Shown here: in pieces, positions 17,443-26,723 of the stretch
How positions within the stretch are numbered: the first letter of the stretch is position 1
How the letters are laid out: each line of letters opens with the position of its first letter
Assembly (NCBI GenBank): GCA_963797175.1
Contig: CAWCOL010000009.1
Span: 434,001 to 498,000, forward strand
Direction of reading: 5' to 3'
From: DATLLN01 sp963797175
GTDB lineage: Bacteria; Actinomycetota; Thermoleophilia; Gaiellales; JAICJC01
DNA: 64,000 nucleotides
The notes under the pieces: generated by a model
What the model was told of the DNA's origin: nothing
Database searches by the model: none
What the model saw: the letters and a program-made list of their open reading frames with translations, nothing else
Position numbers and translations under genes: made by a program

Positions 17443-18718
17443 TCAGGCGAGCGCCGCGGCCGCGGGTGACGAAGCTGACGAACCAGCGCAGCAGCACCAG
17501 CAGCCGGTTCTGGAAGCCGATCAGGTAGAAGAGATGGATCGTCAGCCAGGCGATCCACGCCACCAGGCCGCTGAGGTGGACGCCCTTCACGTCGGCGACG
17601 GCGCTGGAGCGCCCGATCGTCGCCAGGTTGCCCTTGTCGCGGTAGTGGAACTGCGGCGTCGGGCCGCCGTCCAGCCGGGCGCGGATCGCTCGTGCGACGT
17701 GCCGGCCCTGCTGCATCGCCACCGGCGCCAGGCCGGGCAGCGGTCGCTCGCCCGCGACCGCGACCATGTCGCCCAGCGCGAACAGCTCGGGGTGGCCGGC
17801 GACCGTGAGGTCGGCGGCGACCGGGATCCGCCCCGCGCGGTCGACCTCGGCGCCGGCCGCCCGGGCCATCGTCGCGGCCAGGCCCTCGGCCTCGACGCCG
17901 GCGGCCCAGATCACCGTCCGGGCCGGGATCTGGCGGTCGCCGGAGGCCGTCCGCACGGACACCGTCTCGTCGGTGACGTCGATCACGGTGGTGCCGAGCA
18001 TCGGCGTCACGCCCAGCCGTTCGAGCGACCGCACCGCCTTGGCCGCCAGCGACGGCGGAAAGCCGGCCAGCGGGCGATCCGCCGTCTCCACCAGGAGCAC
18101 GCGGGCCGACCGCGTGTCGGCGGCGCGGTAGTCGGCGCGCAGCGTGTCGCGTGCGAGCTCGGCGATCTGGCCGGCCATCTCGACGCCGGTCGGCCCACCG
18201 CCGACCACCACGAACGTGAGCCAGGCTGCGCGGCGGTCGGGGTCGAGCTCCACCTCGGCCGCCTCGAACGCCGTCAGCAGCCTGCTGCGGATCGTCAGCG
18301 CGCCCTCCAGCGACTTCAGCTCGAGCGCCCGCTCGGCCCAGTCGTCGTGGCCGAAGTACGAGTACCTGGATCCGCCGGCGGCGACCAGCGTGTCGTAGGG
18401 CAGCCTGCGGCCGGTCTCGCCGTTGGGCAGCCGGCCCAGCACAACCGCGCGGGCCGCGACGTCCACCTCGACCACCTCGGCCATCATCACGCGGACGTTC
18501 TCCTGCCCGCGGACGATGCGGCGGAGGGGGACGGCGATCTCGGGTGCGGCGAGGGCGCCCGTCGCGACCTGGTAGGCGAGCGGCTGGAAGAGCGTGAAGT
18601 TCTGCCGGTCGACCAGGGTGACCTCGACCGGCGCCCGGCGCAGGCCCCGGACGACCTGAACGCCGCCGAACCCGCCGCCGACCACCACCACCCGGTGTGC
18701 TCCACCCCCGTTCGCCAT
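17435..18718 (-). CDS. ndh: Type II NADH dehydrogenase (NDH-2)
   Basis: 427-residue FAD protein. The N-terminal dinucleotide fold VVVVGGGFGGVQ binds FAD, and FVVVGGGPTGVEMAGQ binds NADH. FQPLAYQVATGAL and WAAGVEA are family blocks. The C terminus has hydrophobic helices (WIAWLTIHLFYLIGF) that anchor it to the membrane, as in actinobacterial Ndh. It passes electrons from NADH to quinone without pumping protons. The start MANGGGAHRV at 18718 places the FAD fold directly at the N terminus; the longer open frame upstream is rejected. Confidence 0.85.
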   Translation of the reverse strand: MANGGGAHRVVVVGGGFGGVQVVRGLRRAPVEVTLVDRQNFTLFQPLAYQVATGALAAPEIAVPLRRIVRGQENVRVMMAEVVEVDVAARAVVLGRLPNGETGRRLPYDTLVAAGGSRYSYFGHDDWAERALELKSLEGALTIRSRLLTAFEAAEVELDPDRRAAWLTFVVVGGGPTGVEMAGQIAELARDTLRADYRAADTRSARVLLVETADRPLAGFPPSLAAKAVRSLERLGVTPMLGTTVIDVTDETVSVRTASGDRQIPARTVIWAAGVEAEGLAATMARAAGAEVDRAGRIPVAADLTVAGHPELFALGDMVAVAGERPLPGLAPVAMQQGRHVARAIRARLDGGPTPQFHYRDKGNLATIGRSSAVADVKGVHLSGLVAWIAWLTIHLFYLIGFQNRLLVLLRWFVSFVTRGRGARLIR

Positions 18719-18863
18719 CGCACCGGCACCGTACCCCGGTGCCCCGACCGGTATGCCGGCCGCCGCGCCTCGATTACGCTGGCTCTCGATTTCGCGCCTC
18801 GCCGTTCGTCCTGACACGACAGCGCACACCGGGTCGACCCGACCCTGACGCCGAGGAGGCACC

Positions 18864-19208
18864 ATGACCGAAACGTCAACCCAGGGCATCAAGACCGTCC
18901 TGCACCCCGTCTCCGACCTGGACGCGGCCAAGCGGGTGTACACCGCCCTGCTCGGCTTTCCACCGCAGCACGACGCCCCGTACTACGTCGGCTACGACGT
19001 CGCGGGCCAGCACGTCGGCCTGGTGCCCGGCGGCGATGGCGCTCCCGTGGCCTACTGGGAGGTGGCCGACATCGAGGCGAAGCTGGCCGAGGTCACCGCA
19101 GCCGGCGCCACCGTGAAGGATCCCGCGCGCGACGTCGGCGGCGGCCGCCTGGTGGCCACCTTCACCGACCCCGACGGCAACGTCCTCGGAGTGCTGCAGG
19201 ATCCGTGA
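18864..19208 (+). CDS. Small VOC family protein
   Basis: 114 residues, vicinal oxygen chelate fold. It opens with IKTVLHPVSDLDAAKRVYTALLG and closes with FTDPDGNVLGVLQDP. GAGGAGG sits before the ATG, giving a clear start. It diverges from ndh. Role unknown; it is distinct in sequence from the neighbouring VOC gene at 17005. Confidence 0.85.
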   Translation: MTETSTQGIKTVLHPVSDLDAAKRVYTALLGFPPQHDAPYYVGYDVAGQHVGLVPGGDGAPVAYWEVADIEAKLAEVTAAGATVKDPARDVGGGRLVATFTDPDGNVLGVLQDP

Positions 19209-19241
19209 TGCACCGCCGCTCCGCCGGCGGGTGACGGCCGA

Positions 19242-21206
19242 TCAGGTGGTGACGCGGAAGGGCCAGTAGCCCCACGTCACCGCGGCCCAGTCGGTGCTGC
19301 CGCGGTACTGCGCGACCACCCGGAACTGGTGGCCGATCACGCCCCGGTTGGCGTAGCGGATCTTGAGGGTGGCGTGGGACATCGTGCCCAGGTTCGCGTG
19401 GAACGTGGCGGCGGTCTTCCACGTGCCGCCGACCAGCTCCTGCACGACCGCGAAGACGGTGCGACCCGACATGTTCGGGAACGCCGTGATCACGAACAGC
19501 GGGCAGTTCGCCGCGCGGGCCGGGCAGTTCGGGTTGTAGTGGTAGTAGTGGTAGCCGCCGAGCGTCTTGTAGCCGTGCGAGATGGTTGCGGTCAGATGCG
19601 GCTGCACGGTCACCGTGCGGCCCTCCGCGGTCGACGGCTTGTGGTTCGCGTCTCCGGCGTAGACCGCGGTGTACAGCGTCCGCCGGCCCGGCTTGAGCGG
19701 GAAGGAGGCGTCCCCGTCGCCGTCCGTCGCATGCGTGCCGACCAGGTACTTGACCCCGCCCACCGTGCGGTAGACCGTCACGTTGCCACCTGGGGCACCG
19801 GTCAGGTGGGCCGTCACCGTGACCGTCTGTCCGGCGACGATCTGCGCCGCCGACGTCGTTACCGACAGCGAGGTCGGAAACGGCGTGACGGTCAGCATGC
19901 CGCTCGCCGACGAGGCCCCGTGACCGGCGTCGCCGGGATAGGTCGCCGTGAACGTCCATGTGCCGGCGAGGTCGAGCTCGCCCGAGTCGATGGCGAATCC
20001 GCCGGCCGCGTTCACGGTCGCGCTGCCCACCACCACCTGGGTGGCATCCGGGCGCGTCGCAATGACGGCCACGTGGTCGCCGTCCACCGCCGCGCCGTCC
20101 TCCAACGACAGCCGGCCGCTGAGCGCGACATGGCTGCCCGCGGGGGCGGTGCCCAGCGCGTTCAGCGCCACCTGTGACGCAGGGATGGTCGGGCTCTCGA
20201 TCACGTGCAGGTACGGCGTGCCGGCGCCGTCCGAGGACTGGTCGACGACGAACAGCCGCGACGCGTCGTGCGTGAAGGCGAGGCCGACCACGTCCGCCCC
20301 GGTCTCGTCGAACGTCTCCGAGTGCACCGGCGACTGCGCCGCCCCGAACACGTCGATGCCGGGATGGCTGCTGACCAGCACGCCGGCGGCGATGTGGGTG
20401 CCGTCCGCAGTGATCGCCAGGGCCTCCGCCGAGCCGCGGTTGGTGCGCTGGTCGACGATCTTGCGGTGGTCGATCCTGGCCACCTTGTAGGCGGCGAGGC
20501 CGCCGCCGTGCAGTGCCCACAGCAGCCTGCCGTCGGGGGTGATCGCGGACGAGTCGTTGCCGAGCCCGGTGCCGAGGTCGGACGCCGAGCCGATCGGGGA
20601 CGGCGGGTCGGTCCTCGTGTCCCACAGGTCGAACGTGTTCGGCGAGCCGTTCATGGAGGTCATCAGCAGCCGAGTGGCCTTGGCCGGGTCGGTCGTGAAG
20701 ATCGGGTCGGCCGTGCCCGCGAACGACGTCTCGGTGTGCGGCGCTGCGATGGTCACGGACGCCGGCAGGGCGTCGGAGCTGCCCGCGTCCGTCGCCGGCT
20801 CGTCGAACCAGAGCTTGCCCGCGGCCGCGTCCAGGTCGCAGGGGAAGCGCAGCGTGCGGCCCGTCGTGATCGTGTCGGTCACCGCCAGCGTGGTGAGGTC
20901 GTAGCCGACGATCTGCTTCGTGTTGCACCCGGCCACCCACAGCGTGCCGCCCGCGACCGCCATGCCCGCAGCGCCCTGCTGGGTGATGGTGCCGGTGCGG
21001 GAGCCGTCCAGGCCGAGCACCGCCACCTGCGTGTTCGCCGAGGTCGGCGACCCGGTGACGAAGACCTGGCCGTGGGCGTCGTCGGCGACGATCCAGCCGG
21101 CGCCGTGGAGGCCGTCGAGCGGCGCGGCCGCCGCTCCCGAGGTCGCCGCGGCCGACCCGGTCAGCGCGGCCAGCAGCACGAGCACAAGCGCGATGCGCAC
21201 CCTCAC
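19242..21206 (-). CDS. Secreted protein with propeller-like and Ig-like domains
   Basis: 654-residue exported protein. A signal peptide (VRIALVLVLLAALTGSAAA) is followed by about 330 residues of repeated beta strands with phrases such as VFVTGSPTSANTQVAVLGLDG and TLWVAGCNTKQIVGYDL, suggesting a YVTN-like beta propeller. One or two Ig-like domains (VTVTAHLTGAPGGNVTVYR) follow. A C-terminal module contains a run of aromatic residues near GYHYYHYNPNC with paired cysteines. The GTG at 21206 has GAGGTGAGG in front and places the signal at the N terminus. Surface or extracellular binding role inferred. Confidence 0.7.
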   Translation of the reverse strand: MRVRIALVLVLLAALTGSAAATSGAAAAPLDGLHGAGWIVADDAHGQVFVTGSPTSANTQVAVLGLDGSRTGTITQQGAAGMAVAGGTLWVAGCNTKQIVGYDLTTLAVTDTITTGRTLRFPCDLDAAAGKLWFDEPATDAGSSDALPASVTIAAPHTETSFAGTADPIFTTDPAKATRLLMTSMNGSPNTFDLWDTRTDPPSPIGSASDLGTGLGNDSSAITPDGRLLWALHGGGLAAYKVARIDHRKIVDQRTNRGSAEALAITADGTHIAAGVLVSSHPGIDVFGAAQSPVHSETFDETGADVVGLAFTHDASRLFVVDQSSDGAGTPYLHVIESPTIPASQVALNALGTAPAGSHVALSGRLSLEDGAAVDGDHVAVIATRPDATQVVVGSATVNAAGGFAIDSGELDLAGTWTFTATYPGDAGHGASSASGMLTVTPFPTSLSVTTSAAQIVAGQTVTVTAHLTGAPGGNVTVYRTVGGVKYLVGTHATDGDGDASFPLKPGRRTLYTAVYAGDANHKPSTAEGRTVTVQPHLTATISHGYKTLGGYHYYHYNPNCPARAANCPLFVITAFPNMSGRTVFAVVQELVGGTWKTAATFHANLGTMSHATLKIRYANRGVIGHQFRVVAQYRGSTDWAAVTWGYWPFRVTT

Positions 21207-21315
21207 GGCACCCTCACCTCGTCCGAAGCATCTTGCGGAGCGACCACCGATGCGGTCGATTGATGGTACGAGCATTCCCCGCCCTGGGCAAAGCACCTGC
21301 CCCCCGCTGCGCGCC

Positions 21316-22122
21316 TCAGCCGGCCAATCGCCCGATCAGCGACCGCTCGTCGGGCCCCAGCCAGGGCGGCTCGCCGGCCTCGGCGTTCTCGGCCGCCCGG
21401 GCGGGTTTCGACGTCGCCGGGATGGCGACGTGGCAGCGCGGGTCGGACAGCCCCCACTTGAGCAGCGCCTGCGGCCAGGTGCGGATGCCGAACGGGCGCA
21501 GCGGCTCGAGATCGCGCTCGGGCGGCGTGCGGCGGAGCAGGCCGCCCTCGCCGAACGGCCGCATCACCAGGACACCCAGGCCGAGCTCCTCGGCCAGCGG
21601 CAGGATCCGCCGCTCGACGTCGCGCTGGCCCGGGTTGTACGGGATCTGGATGGCGGCGATCCGGCCGGTGCGCATCACCTGCTCGAGCTCGCCGAACTCG
21701 GCGGCACTGTGGTGCGTCGCACCGATCATCCCCACGGCGCCGTCGGCGCGCAGCCGCTCCAGCACGGGCAGGTGCTCGCGCCACGCGACCAGGTTGTGGA
21801 TCTGGTAGAGGTCGATCCGGCCGCCGAACCAGCCCATCGCATCGGCGATCTGGCGCTCGGCCGGCGCCGGGTCGGGCGTCCACACCTTGGTGGCCACCAG
21901 CACCCCGGAGCGATGCGCCGCCAGCGCGCCGCCCAGCACGCGCTCGGCCTCGCCGTACATCGGCGAGCTGTCGAACAGCGTCGTCCCCGCGCCGATCGCC
22001 GACTCGACCACGGCCGCAGCGTTGGCCTGGGCCGCGTCGCCCCGCACGTCGAACGTGCGCCACGTGCCCATCCCCACCACCGGCACCTCTGGCCCCGCGG
22101 CTCCCAGCCTCCGCAGCTCCAT
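21316..22122 (-). CDS. Aldo/keto reductase
   Basis: 268-residue NADPH-dependent oxidoreductase with the (beta/alpha)8 barrel. GTTLFDSSPMYGEAERVLG carries the catalytic aspartate and tyrosine; VATKVW and GRIDLYQIHN carry the lysine and histidine. Its ATG overlaps the stop of the gamma-glutamyltransferase gene (TGATG), so the two are coupled. Reduction of a sugar or aldehyde linked to the upstream locus is possible but not shown. Confidence 0.85.
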   Translation of the reverse strand: MELRRLGAAGPEVPVVGMGTWRTFDVRGDAAQANAAAVVESAIGAGTTLFDSSPMYGEAERVLGGALAAHRSGVLVATKVWTPDPAPAERQIADAMGWFGGRIDLYQIHNLVAWREHLPVLERLRADGAVGMIGATHHSAAEFGELEQVMRTGRIAAIQIPYNPGQRDVERRILPLAEELGLGVLVMRPFGEGGLLRRTPPERDLEPLRPFGIRTWPQALLKWGLSDPRCHVAIPATSKPARAAENAEAGEPPWLGPDERSLIGRLAG

Positions 22123-23849
22123 CAGTCGGCGATCGCATACGCGGGCTGGCGGGGATCCGCCCCGGCGCGGAGGAAGCCGGTCGCGGCGTCCAGGTGGATC
22201 GCCTCCACGGCTGCCGCCCAGCGCGTGAACTCGGGCCACCGCTCGACGCGGTGCCCGCGCCCGGCGAGGTCGGCCAGCACCGCGTCGGAGTGGCGGCCCT
22301 CGGCCGCGAACAGCCCCGCCCGGTACTCGAACGGCGCGAAGGAGTCGGGGAAGCTCCAGGTCGAGAATCGGGGCGCGTTGATCGCCTCCTGCACGTCCAT
22401 GCCGAAGTGGAACGTGTTCAGGAAGACCTGGAGCATCGCCTGCACCTGCATGTCGCCGCCGGGGCAGCCGAAGGCGAACACCGAGCCGTCGTCGCGCACC
22501 GCCAGCGCCGGGTTCGGGGTCAGCCGCGGGCGCTTGCCCGGGGCGACGCCGGACGGGTGGCGCGGGTCGGGCCGCGACTGGTCGCCGCGGGTGGACGGCA
22601 CGATGCCCAGCCCGGGGACGACAGGCGCATCGAAGGCGCCGTCCGACGGCGTGGCCGAGAAGGCGTTGCCCCATCGGTCAACCACGCAGACGTACGAGGT
22701 GTCCTGCGGCCGCTCCATCAGGCCGTCCGTCGTCGGATCCGGCAACGGCACGGCCGCCGGCCGGCCCAGCGGCGCCGGCATCCCCGGCTCGGCCCGGTCC
22801 ATCGCGATCGCCGCCAGCCTCGCGTCGAGGTGCGACGGCGCCAGCAGCTCGTCCATGCCCACGTCCACCATGGCCGGATCGCCGTAGCGGTACTCGCGGT
22901 CGGCGAACGCCGCCTTGAGGATCTCGCCGACCAGGTGCAGGTAGTCGGCGGAATCGGGGCGCAGGCCGTCCAGCCCGGCCCGCTCGGCCATCAGCAGGGC
23001 CTGCGCCAGCACCGGCCCCTGGCACCACGGCCCGCAGGTGAACACCTCGAAGTCACGCCAGCGGACGCGCACCGGCGGCTCGTAGCGCGAGCGGAACGAG
23101 GCCAGGTCGTCGCGGGTGAGCAGCCCGCCCTGCTCCGCGTGGAAGGCGACGATCCGCGCCGCGATGTCGCCCTCGTAGAACGCTGCGCGGGCCGCCGCCA
23201 GCCCGGCCGCGCGGTCACCCGGCGCGTCGGCCTCGGCGTCGGCCATGTGCTGGATCGTGTCCGCCAGGTCGCGCTGGACGAACCGCTCCCCCACGCCGGG
23301 CGCCCTGCCGCCGGGCATGAACACCGCCGCCGTGGACGGCCAGCGCTCGCACGCATCGGCCGAGGCCGCGATCTCGTCGGCGAGGTAGGTGAAGACCGCG
23401 AAGCCGTCGCGGGCCAGCCGGATCGGCCCGGCGGCGACGTCGCCGAACGTCATCGTGCCGTGGTCGCGGAGCGCGGTGATCCACGCGTCGGGTGCGGCGG
23501 GCACCACGGTGCGCAGCACGCCGCGCGGCAGCGTGCCGCCGTGCTCGCGCATGAACAGGTCCGGGTCGAGCGCCGCCGGCCAGTGCCCCAGGCCGGCGAT
23601 CGTCACCACCTCGCCGCCGGCGGGGCGGTACATGATCGGGGCCACGCCGGCGAAGTTCACCTCGTCCGCGTGCAGGACGGCCAGCGCCATCCCGGCGCAG
23701 CAGCCGGCGTCGACCGCGTTGCCGCCCGCCTCGAGCACGGCGTACCCGGCCGCAGCCGCCAGGTAGTGCCCGGCTGAGATCGCCTGCCGGGAGCCGTACA
23801 GCGTCGGGCGTCGGGACTCGGTGCCGAACTGCGTGAGGGGCTGCTCCAC
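22122..23849 (-). CDS. Gamma-glutamyltransferase family protein
   Basis: 575 residues, the normal length for this Ntn-hydrolase precursor. The autocleavage threonine is T384 in QDTSYVCVVDRWGN, after which the small subunit begins. AISAGHYLAAAAGYAVLEAGGNAVDA is the classical N-terminal block. No signal peptide is evident, unlike many periplasmic or extracellular GGTs, so it may be cytosolic. It lies 41 bases after the ABC ATPase gene on the same strand and is fused by overlap to the aldo/keto reductase. Family members hydrolyse glutathione, other gamma-glutamyl compounds or acyl side chains. Confidence 0.85.
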   Translation of the reverse strand: MEQPLTQFGTESRRPTLYGSRQAISAGHYLAAAAGYAVLEAGGNAVDAGCCAGMALAVLHADEVNFAGVAPIMYRPAGGEVVTIAGLGHWPAALDPDLFMREHGGTLPRGVLRTVVPAAPDAWITALRDHGTMTFGDVAAGPIRLARDGFAVFTYLADEIAASADACERWPSTAAVFMPGGRAPGVGERFVQRDLADTIQHMADAEADAPGDRAAGLAAARAAFYEGDIAARIVAFHAEQGGLLTRDDLASFRSRYEPPVRVRWRDFEVFTCGPWCQGPVLAQALLMAERAGLDGLRPDSADYLHLVGEILKAAFADREYRYGDPAMVDVGMDELLAPSHLDARLAAIAMDRAEPGMPAPLGRPAAVPLPDPTTDGLMERPQDTSYVCVVDRWGNAFSATPSDGAFDAPVVPGLGIVPSTRGDQSRPDPRHPSGVAPGKRPRLTPNPALAVRDDGSVFAFGCPGGDMQVQAMLQVFLNTFHFGMDVQEAINAPRFSTWSFPDSFAPFEYRAGLFAAEGRHSDAVLADLAGRGHRVERWPEFTRWAAAVEAIHLDAATGFLRAGADPRQPAYAIAD

Positions 23850-23890
23850 CGAGGAGCGATGCTACCGGCCGCGGCCCGGCGGCCGCCGCA

Positions 23891-24982
23891 TCAGGCGCGC
23901 GCCGCGGCGGCGACGGCCGTCTCGCTCTCGGGGTCGAACAGGTGGATCCGGTCCGGCTCGATGCCAAACCGCAGCGTCTCTCCCAGGGTGTGGTGCGACG
24001 TCCCCTCGAAGCGGACGGTGAAGGCGAGGTCGGGCGCGCACCGCACGCCGACGAACGTCTCCCGGCCGAGCGCCTCGATCGACTCGACCTCCCCCTCGAA
24101 CGGCCCGGCCAGCCCGGCGCCTGCGCTCCAGGGCCGCACGTGCTCGGGCCGGACGCCGGCGACCACCGTGGCCGGGAGGCCGTCGGGGCCGTCCACCGGG
24201 AGCCGGACGGCCCCGTGGACGAGCTCGGCGCCACCCTCGCCGCCGCGGTCGAACCGCCCGAACGTCATCGCCGGGCTGCCGATGAACCCCGCGACGAAGA
24301 CGTTGGCGGGGTGGTTGTAGATCGTGTCCGGATCGCCCACCTGCTCCAGCACGCCGCCGCGCATGACCGCGATGCGGTCGCCCATCGTCATCGCCTCGAC
24401 CTGGTCGTGGGTGACGAAGACCGTGGTGACCCCGGTCTCGCGCTGGAGCGCCTTGATCTCGGCCCGCATCTCGACGCGCAGCTTGGCGTCGAGGTTCGAG
24501 AGCGGCTCGTCCATCAGGAACGCCTGCGGGTGGCGCACCAGCGCCCGCCCCAGGGCGACGCGCTGGCGCTGGCCGCCGGAGAGCTGCCGTGGCTTGCGGT
24601 CGAGCAGCTCGTCCAGGCCCAGGCGCGAGGCGGCGTCGCGCACCAGCCGCTGTACCTCCGCCTTCGGCATCTTGCGGCTCTGGAGGCCGAACGCGAGGTT
24701 CTTGTAGACGCTCATCTGGGGATACAGCGCGTAGTCCTGGAACACCATCGCCACGTCGCGGCTGCGTGGCGGCAGGTCGTCCACCACGCGGTCGCCGATG
24801 CTGATGTGCCCGGCGCTGAGCGCCTCCAGGCCGGCGAGCATCCGCAGCGCGGTGGTCTTGCCGCAGCCGGACGGGCCGACCAGCACGACGAACTCGGAGC
24901 TCCCGATCTCGAGGGTGAGGTCGTCCACCGCAGTGACCGGCCCGAACCGCTTGACGACGTGATCGAAGACGATGCCCGCCAC
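23891..24982 (-). CDS. ABC transporter ATP-binding protein, sugar importer (UgpC/MsmK type)
   Basis: 363-residue ATPase of the carbohydrate-uptake type 1 family. Walker A is GPSGCGKTT (36-44), followed by Q-loop FQDYALYP, signature LSGGQRQRVALGR, Walker B AFLMDEPLSNLDAK and the switch histidine in VTHDQVEAMTM. A C-terminal OB-type regulatory domain (about 240-363) is present, as in MalK/UgpC. It energises the permease pair encoded just upstream, one base away from the second permease gene. Confidence 0.92.
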   Translation of the reverse strand: MAGIVFDHVVKRFGPVTAVDDLTLEIGSSEFVVLVGPSGCGKTTALRMLAGLEALSAGHISIGDRVVDDLPPRSRDVAMVFQDYALYPQMSVYKNLAFGLQSRKMPKAEVQRLVRDAASRLGLDELLDRKPRQLSGGQRQRVALGRALVRHPQAFLMDEPLSNLDAKLRVEMRAEIKALQRETGVTTVFVTHDQVEAMTMGDRIAVMRGGVLEQVGDPDTIYNHPANVFVAGFIGSPAMTFGRFDRGGEGGAELVHGAVRLPVDGPDGLPATVVAGVRPEHVRPWSAGAGLAGPFEGEVESIEALGRETFVGVRCAPDLAFTVRFEGTSHHTLGETLRFGIEPDRIHLFDPESETAVAAAARA

Positions 24983-24983
24983 G

Positions 24984-25808
24984 TCAGCCCTTGATCGACC
25001 CGGCCAGCATGCCGCGCAGGAACTGCCGCTGGAGCAGCACGTAGAGGATGACGACCGGGGCGGCGACGAACACCGCGGCGGCGGACACGCCGGGCACGTC
25101 CACGCCGTAACGGCTCTGGAACGCCGACAGCCCGAGCGGCGCGGTGCGGTGCGTCTCGTCCGAGATCATCACCAGCGCCAGCAGGAACTCGTTCCACGTC
25201 CACATGAACACGAGCAGCACCATCGTCAGGATGGCCGGCCGGCCGATCGGCACCAGCACGCGCCACAGGATCCGCCACGACGAGGCCCCGTCCACCCGGG
25301 CGGCATCCGACAGCTCCGGCGGCACCGAGCGGAAGAACGCGCGCATCCAGAACGTGCCGAACGAGATCGAGAGCGCGGTCTGGGGCAGGATCAGGCCCCA
25401 GTAGCTGTCGGTCAGCCCGACGTCGCGGAAGTTGTAGTAAAGCGGCACGATCAGCGCCTCGAACGGCACGACGATGCCGGTCAGCATCACGTAGAAGAGC
25501 AGGTTGGCCGCCGGGAACCGCATCGTCCCGAATGCATACCCCGCCGGGATCGAGAGCAGCGAGGTGAAGGCCACGACGGCGACGGCGACGATCGCGCTGG
25601 AGCGCATCAGCTGGTCGAACTGGCCCTGCCTCCAGGCGTCGCCGAAGGTCGCGAAGCTGAGCGAGCTGGGCAGGCTGACGCCCGAGATGAGCGAGCCGGA
25701 CGGGTGCATCGCGGCCAGCACGACCCCGGCCAGCGGCGCCATGGCGAGCACCACGAACAGCAGCAGCACGCAGTAGGTGACCGTCCGCTCGACCCGGCCG
25801 CTGGTCAC
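24984..25808 (-). CDS. ABC sugar transporter permease (MalG-like)
   Basis: 274 residues with six membrane helices. The EAA loop that docks on the ATPase is ELSDAARVDGASSWRILWRV. The start is a GTG at 25808 whose last bases form the stop of the preceding permease gene (GTGA overlap), so translation is coupled. A longer open frame upstream to 26306 only overlaps the other permease. Confidence 0.9.
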   Translation of the reverse strand: MTSGRVERTVTYCVLLLFVVLAMAPLAGVVLAAMHPSGSLISGVSLPSSLSFATFGDAWRQGQFDQLMRSSAIVAVAVVAFTSLLSIPAGYAFGTMRFPAANLLFYVMLTGIVVPFEALIVPLYYNFRDVGLTDSYWGLILPQTALSISFGTFWMRAFFRSVPPELSDAARVDGASSWRILWRVLVPIGRPAILTMVLLVFMWTWNEFLLALVMISDETHRTAPLGLSAFQSRYGVDVPGVSAAAVFVAAPVVILYVLLQRQFLRGMLAGSIKG

Positions 25809-26635
25809 CGCCGCTCCTCCACGAATCGCGTGATCAGCACCGCCAGGACGAGGATGATCGCGGCCATGATCGCCCCGATGGCGGCCGCCGAGCCGACCTG
25901 GCCGGTGACGAACGCCCGCTGGTAGATGAGCAGCGACGGCACCGTCGTCTGCGAGCCCGGCCCGCCCTTGGTGGTGACGAAGATGATGTCGAACGCGCGC
26001 AGCGCTGTGATCACGGTCAGCGAGATGGCGACGGCGAGCTCGTTGCGCAGCCCGGGCAGGGTGACGGCGAAGAACTCGCGCACCGGGCCGGCGCCGTCCA
26101 CCCGCGCCGCCTCGAAGCGCGACAGGGGGATCCGCTGCACCCCGGCCATGAACAGCACCAGGCAGAGGCCCGTCGTGACCCACGCGCCGATCACCCCGAC
26201 GGCGGGCAGCGCGGTCGAGAAGTCGCCCAGCCAGGGGCGGGTGAGGCTGTCCAGCCCGACCGCGGAGAGCAGGCTGTTGATCGGGCCCTGCGGGTCGTAC
26301 AGCCACTTCCAGGCAACGCCCACCACCACCGCAGCCAGCACCTGCGGCAGGAAGACGATGGTGCGGACGGCGGCCGTGCCGCGGACGCGCATGTGCGAGA
26401 GCGCGCCGGTCAGGAGCAGCCCGACCGAGATCGGCAGCACCGAGTAGAACAGCACCAGCACCAGGGAGTGCTCGAACGCGCTGCGCACCGCCGGGTCGGA
26501 CAGGGCGTCGCGGTAGTTCTGAAGCCCGACCCAGTGCCCGACGGTGACGCCGTCCCAGTTGAACAGCGAGATCCAGGCGCCGTCCGCCATCGGCGCGACC
26601 ACGAACACGGCGAACACGACGAGGGCCGGCAGCAC
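25805..26635 (-). CDS. ABC sugar transporter permease (MalF-like)
   Basis: At least 276 residues with about six membrane helices and the EAA loop RFEAARVDGAGPVREFFAVTLP. The first usable canonical codon, GTG at 26635, falls just inside helix 1. In-frame sequence upstream (GEPRLIGYLY) looks like the usual short positively charged N terminus but contains no ATG, GTG or TTG back to the substrate-binding gene. The true start may be a rare codon around 26680-26720. Confidence 0.88.
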   Translation of the reverse strand: MLPALVVFAVFVVAPMADGAWISLFNWDGVTVGHWVGLQNYRDALSDPAVRSAFEHSLVLVLFYSVLPISVGLLLTGALSHMRVRGTAAVRTIVFLPQVLAAVVVGVAWKWLYDPQGPINSLLSAVGLDSLTRPWLGDFSTALPAVGVIGAWVTTGLCLVLFMAGVQRIPLSRFEAARVDGAGPVREFFAVTLPGLRNELAVAISLTVITALRAFDIIFVTTKGGPGSQTTVPSLLIYQRAFVTGQVGSAAAIGAIMAAIILVLAVLITRFVEERR

Positions 26636-26723
26636 GTACAGGTAGCCGATCAGCCGCGGCTCGCCCGGGCCGCCCCGCGCCGCTCCCTTCAGCCGCCTGC
26701 CGCTGCCCTCGAGCGCACCGCCC

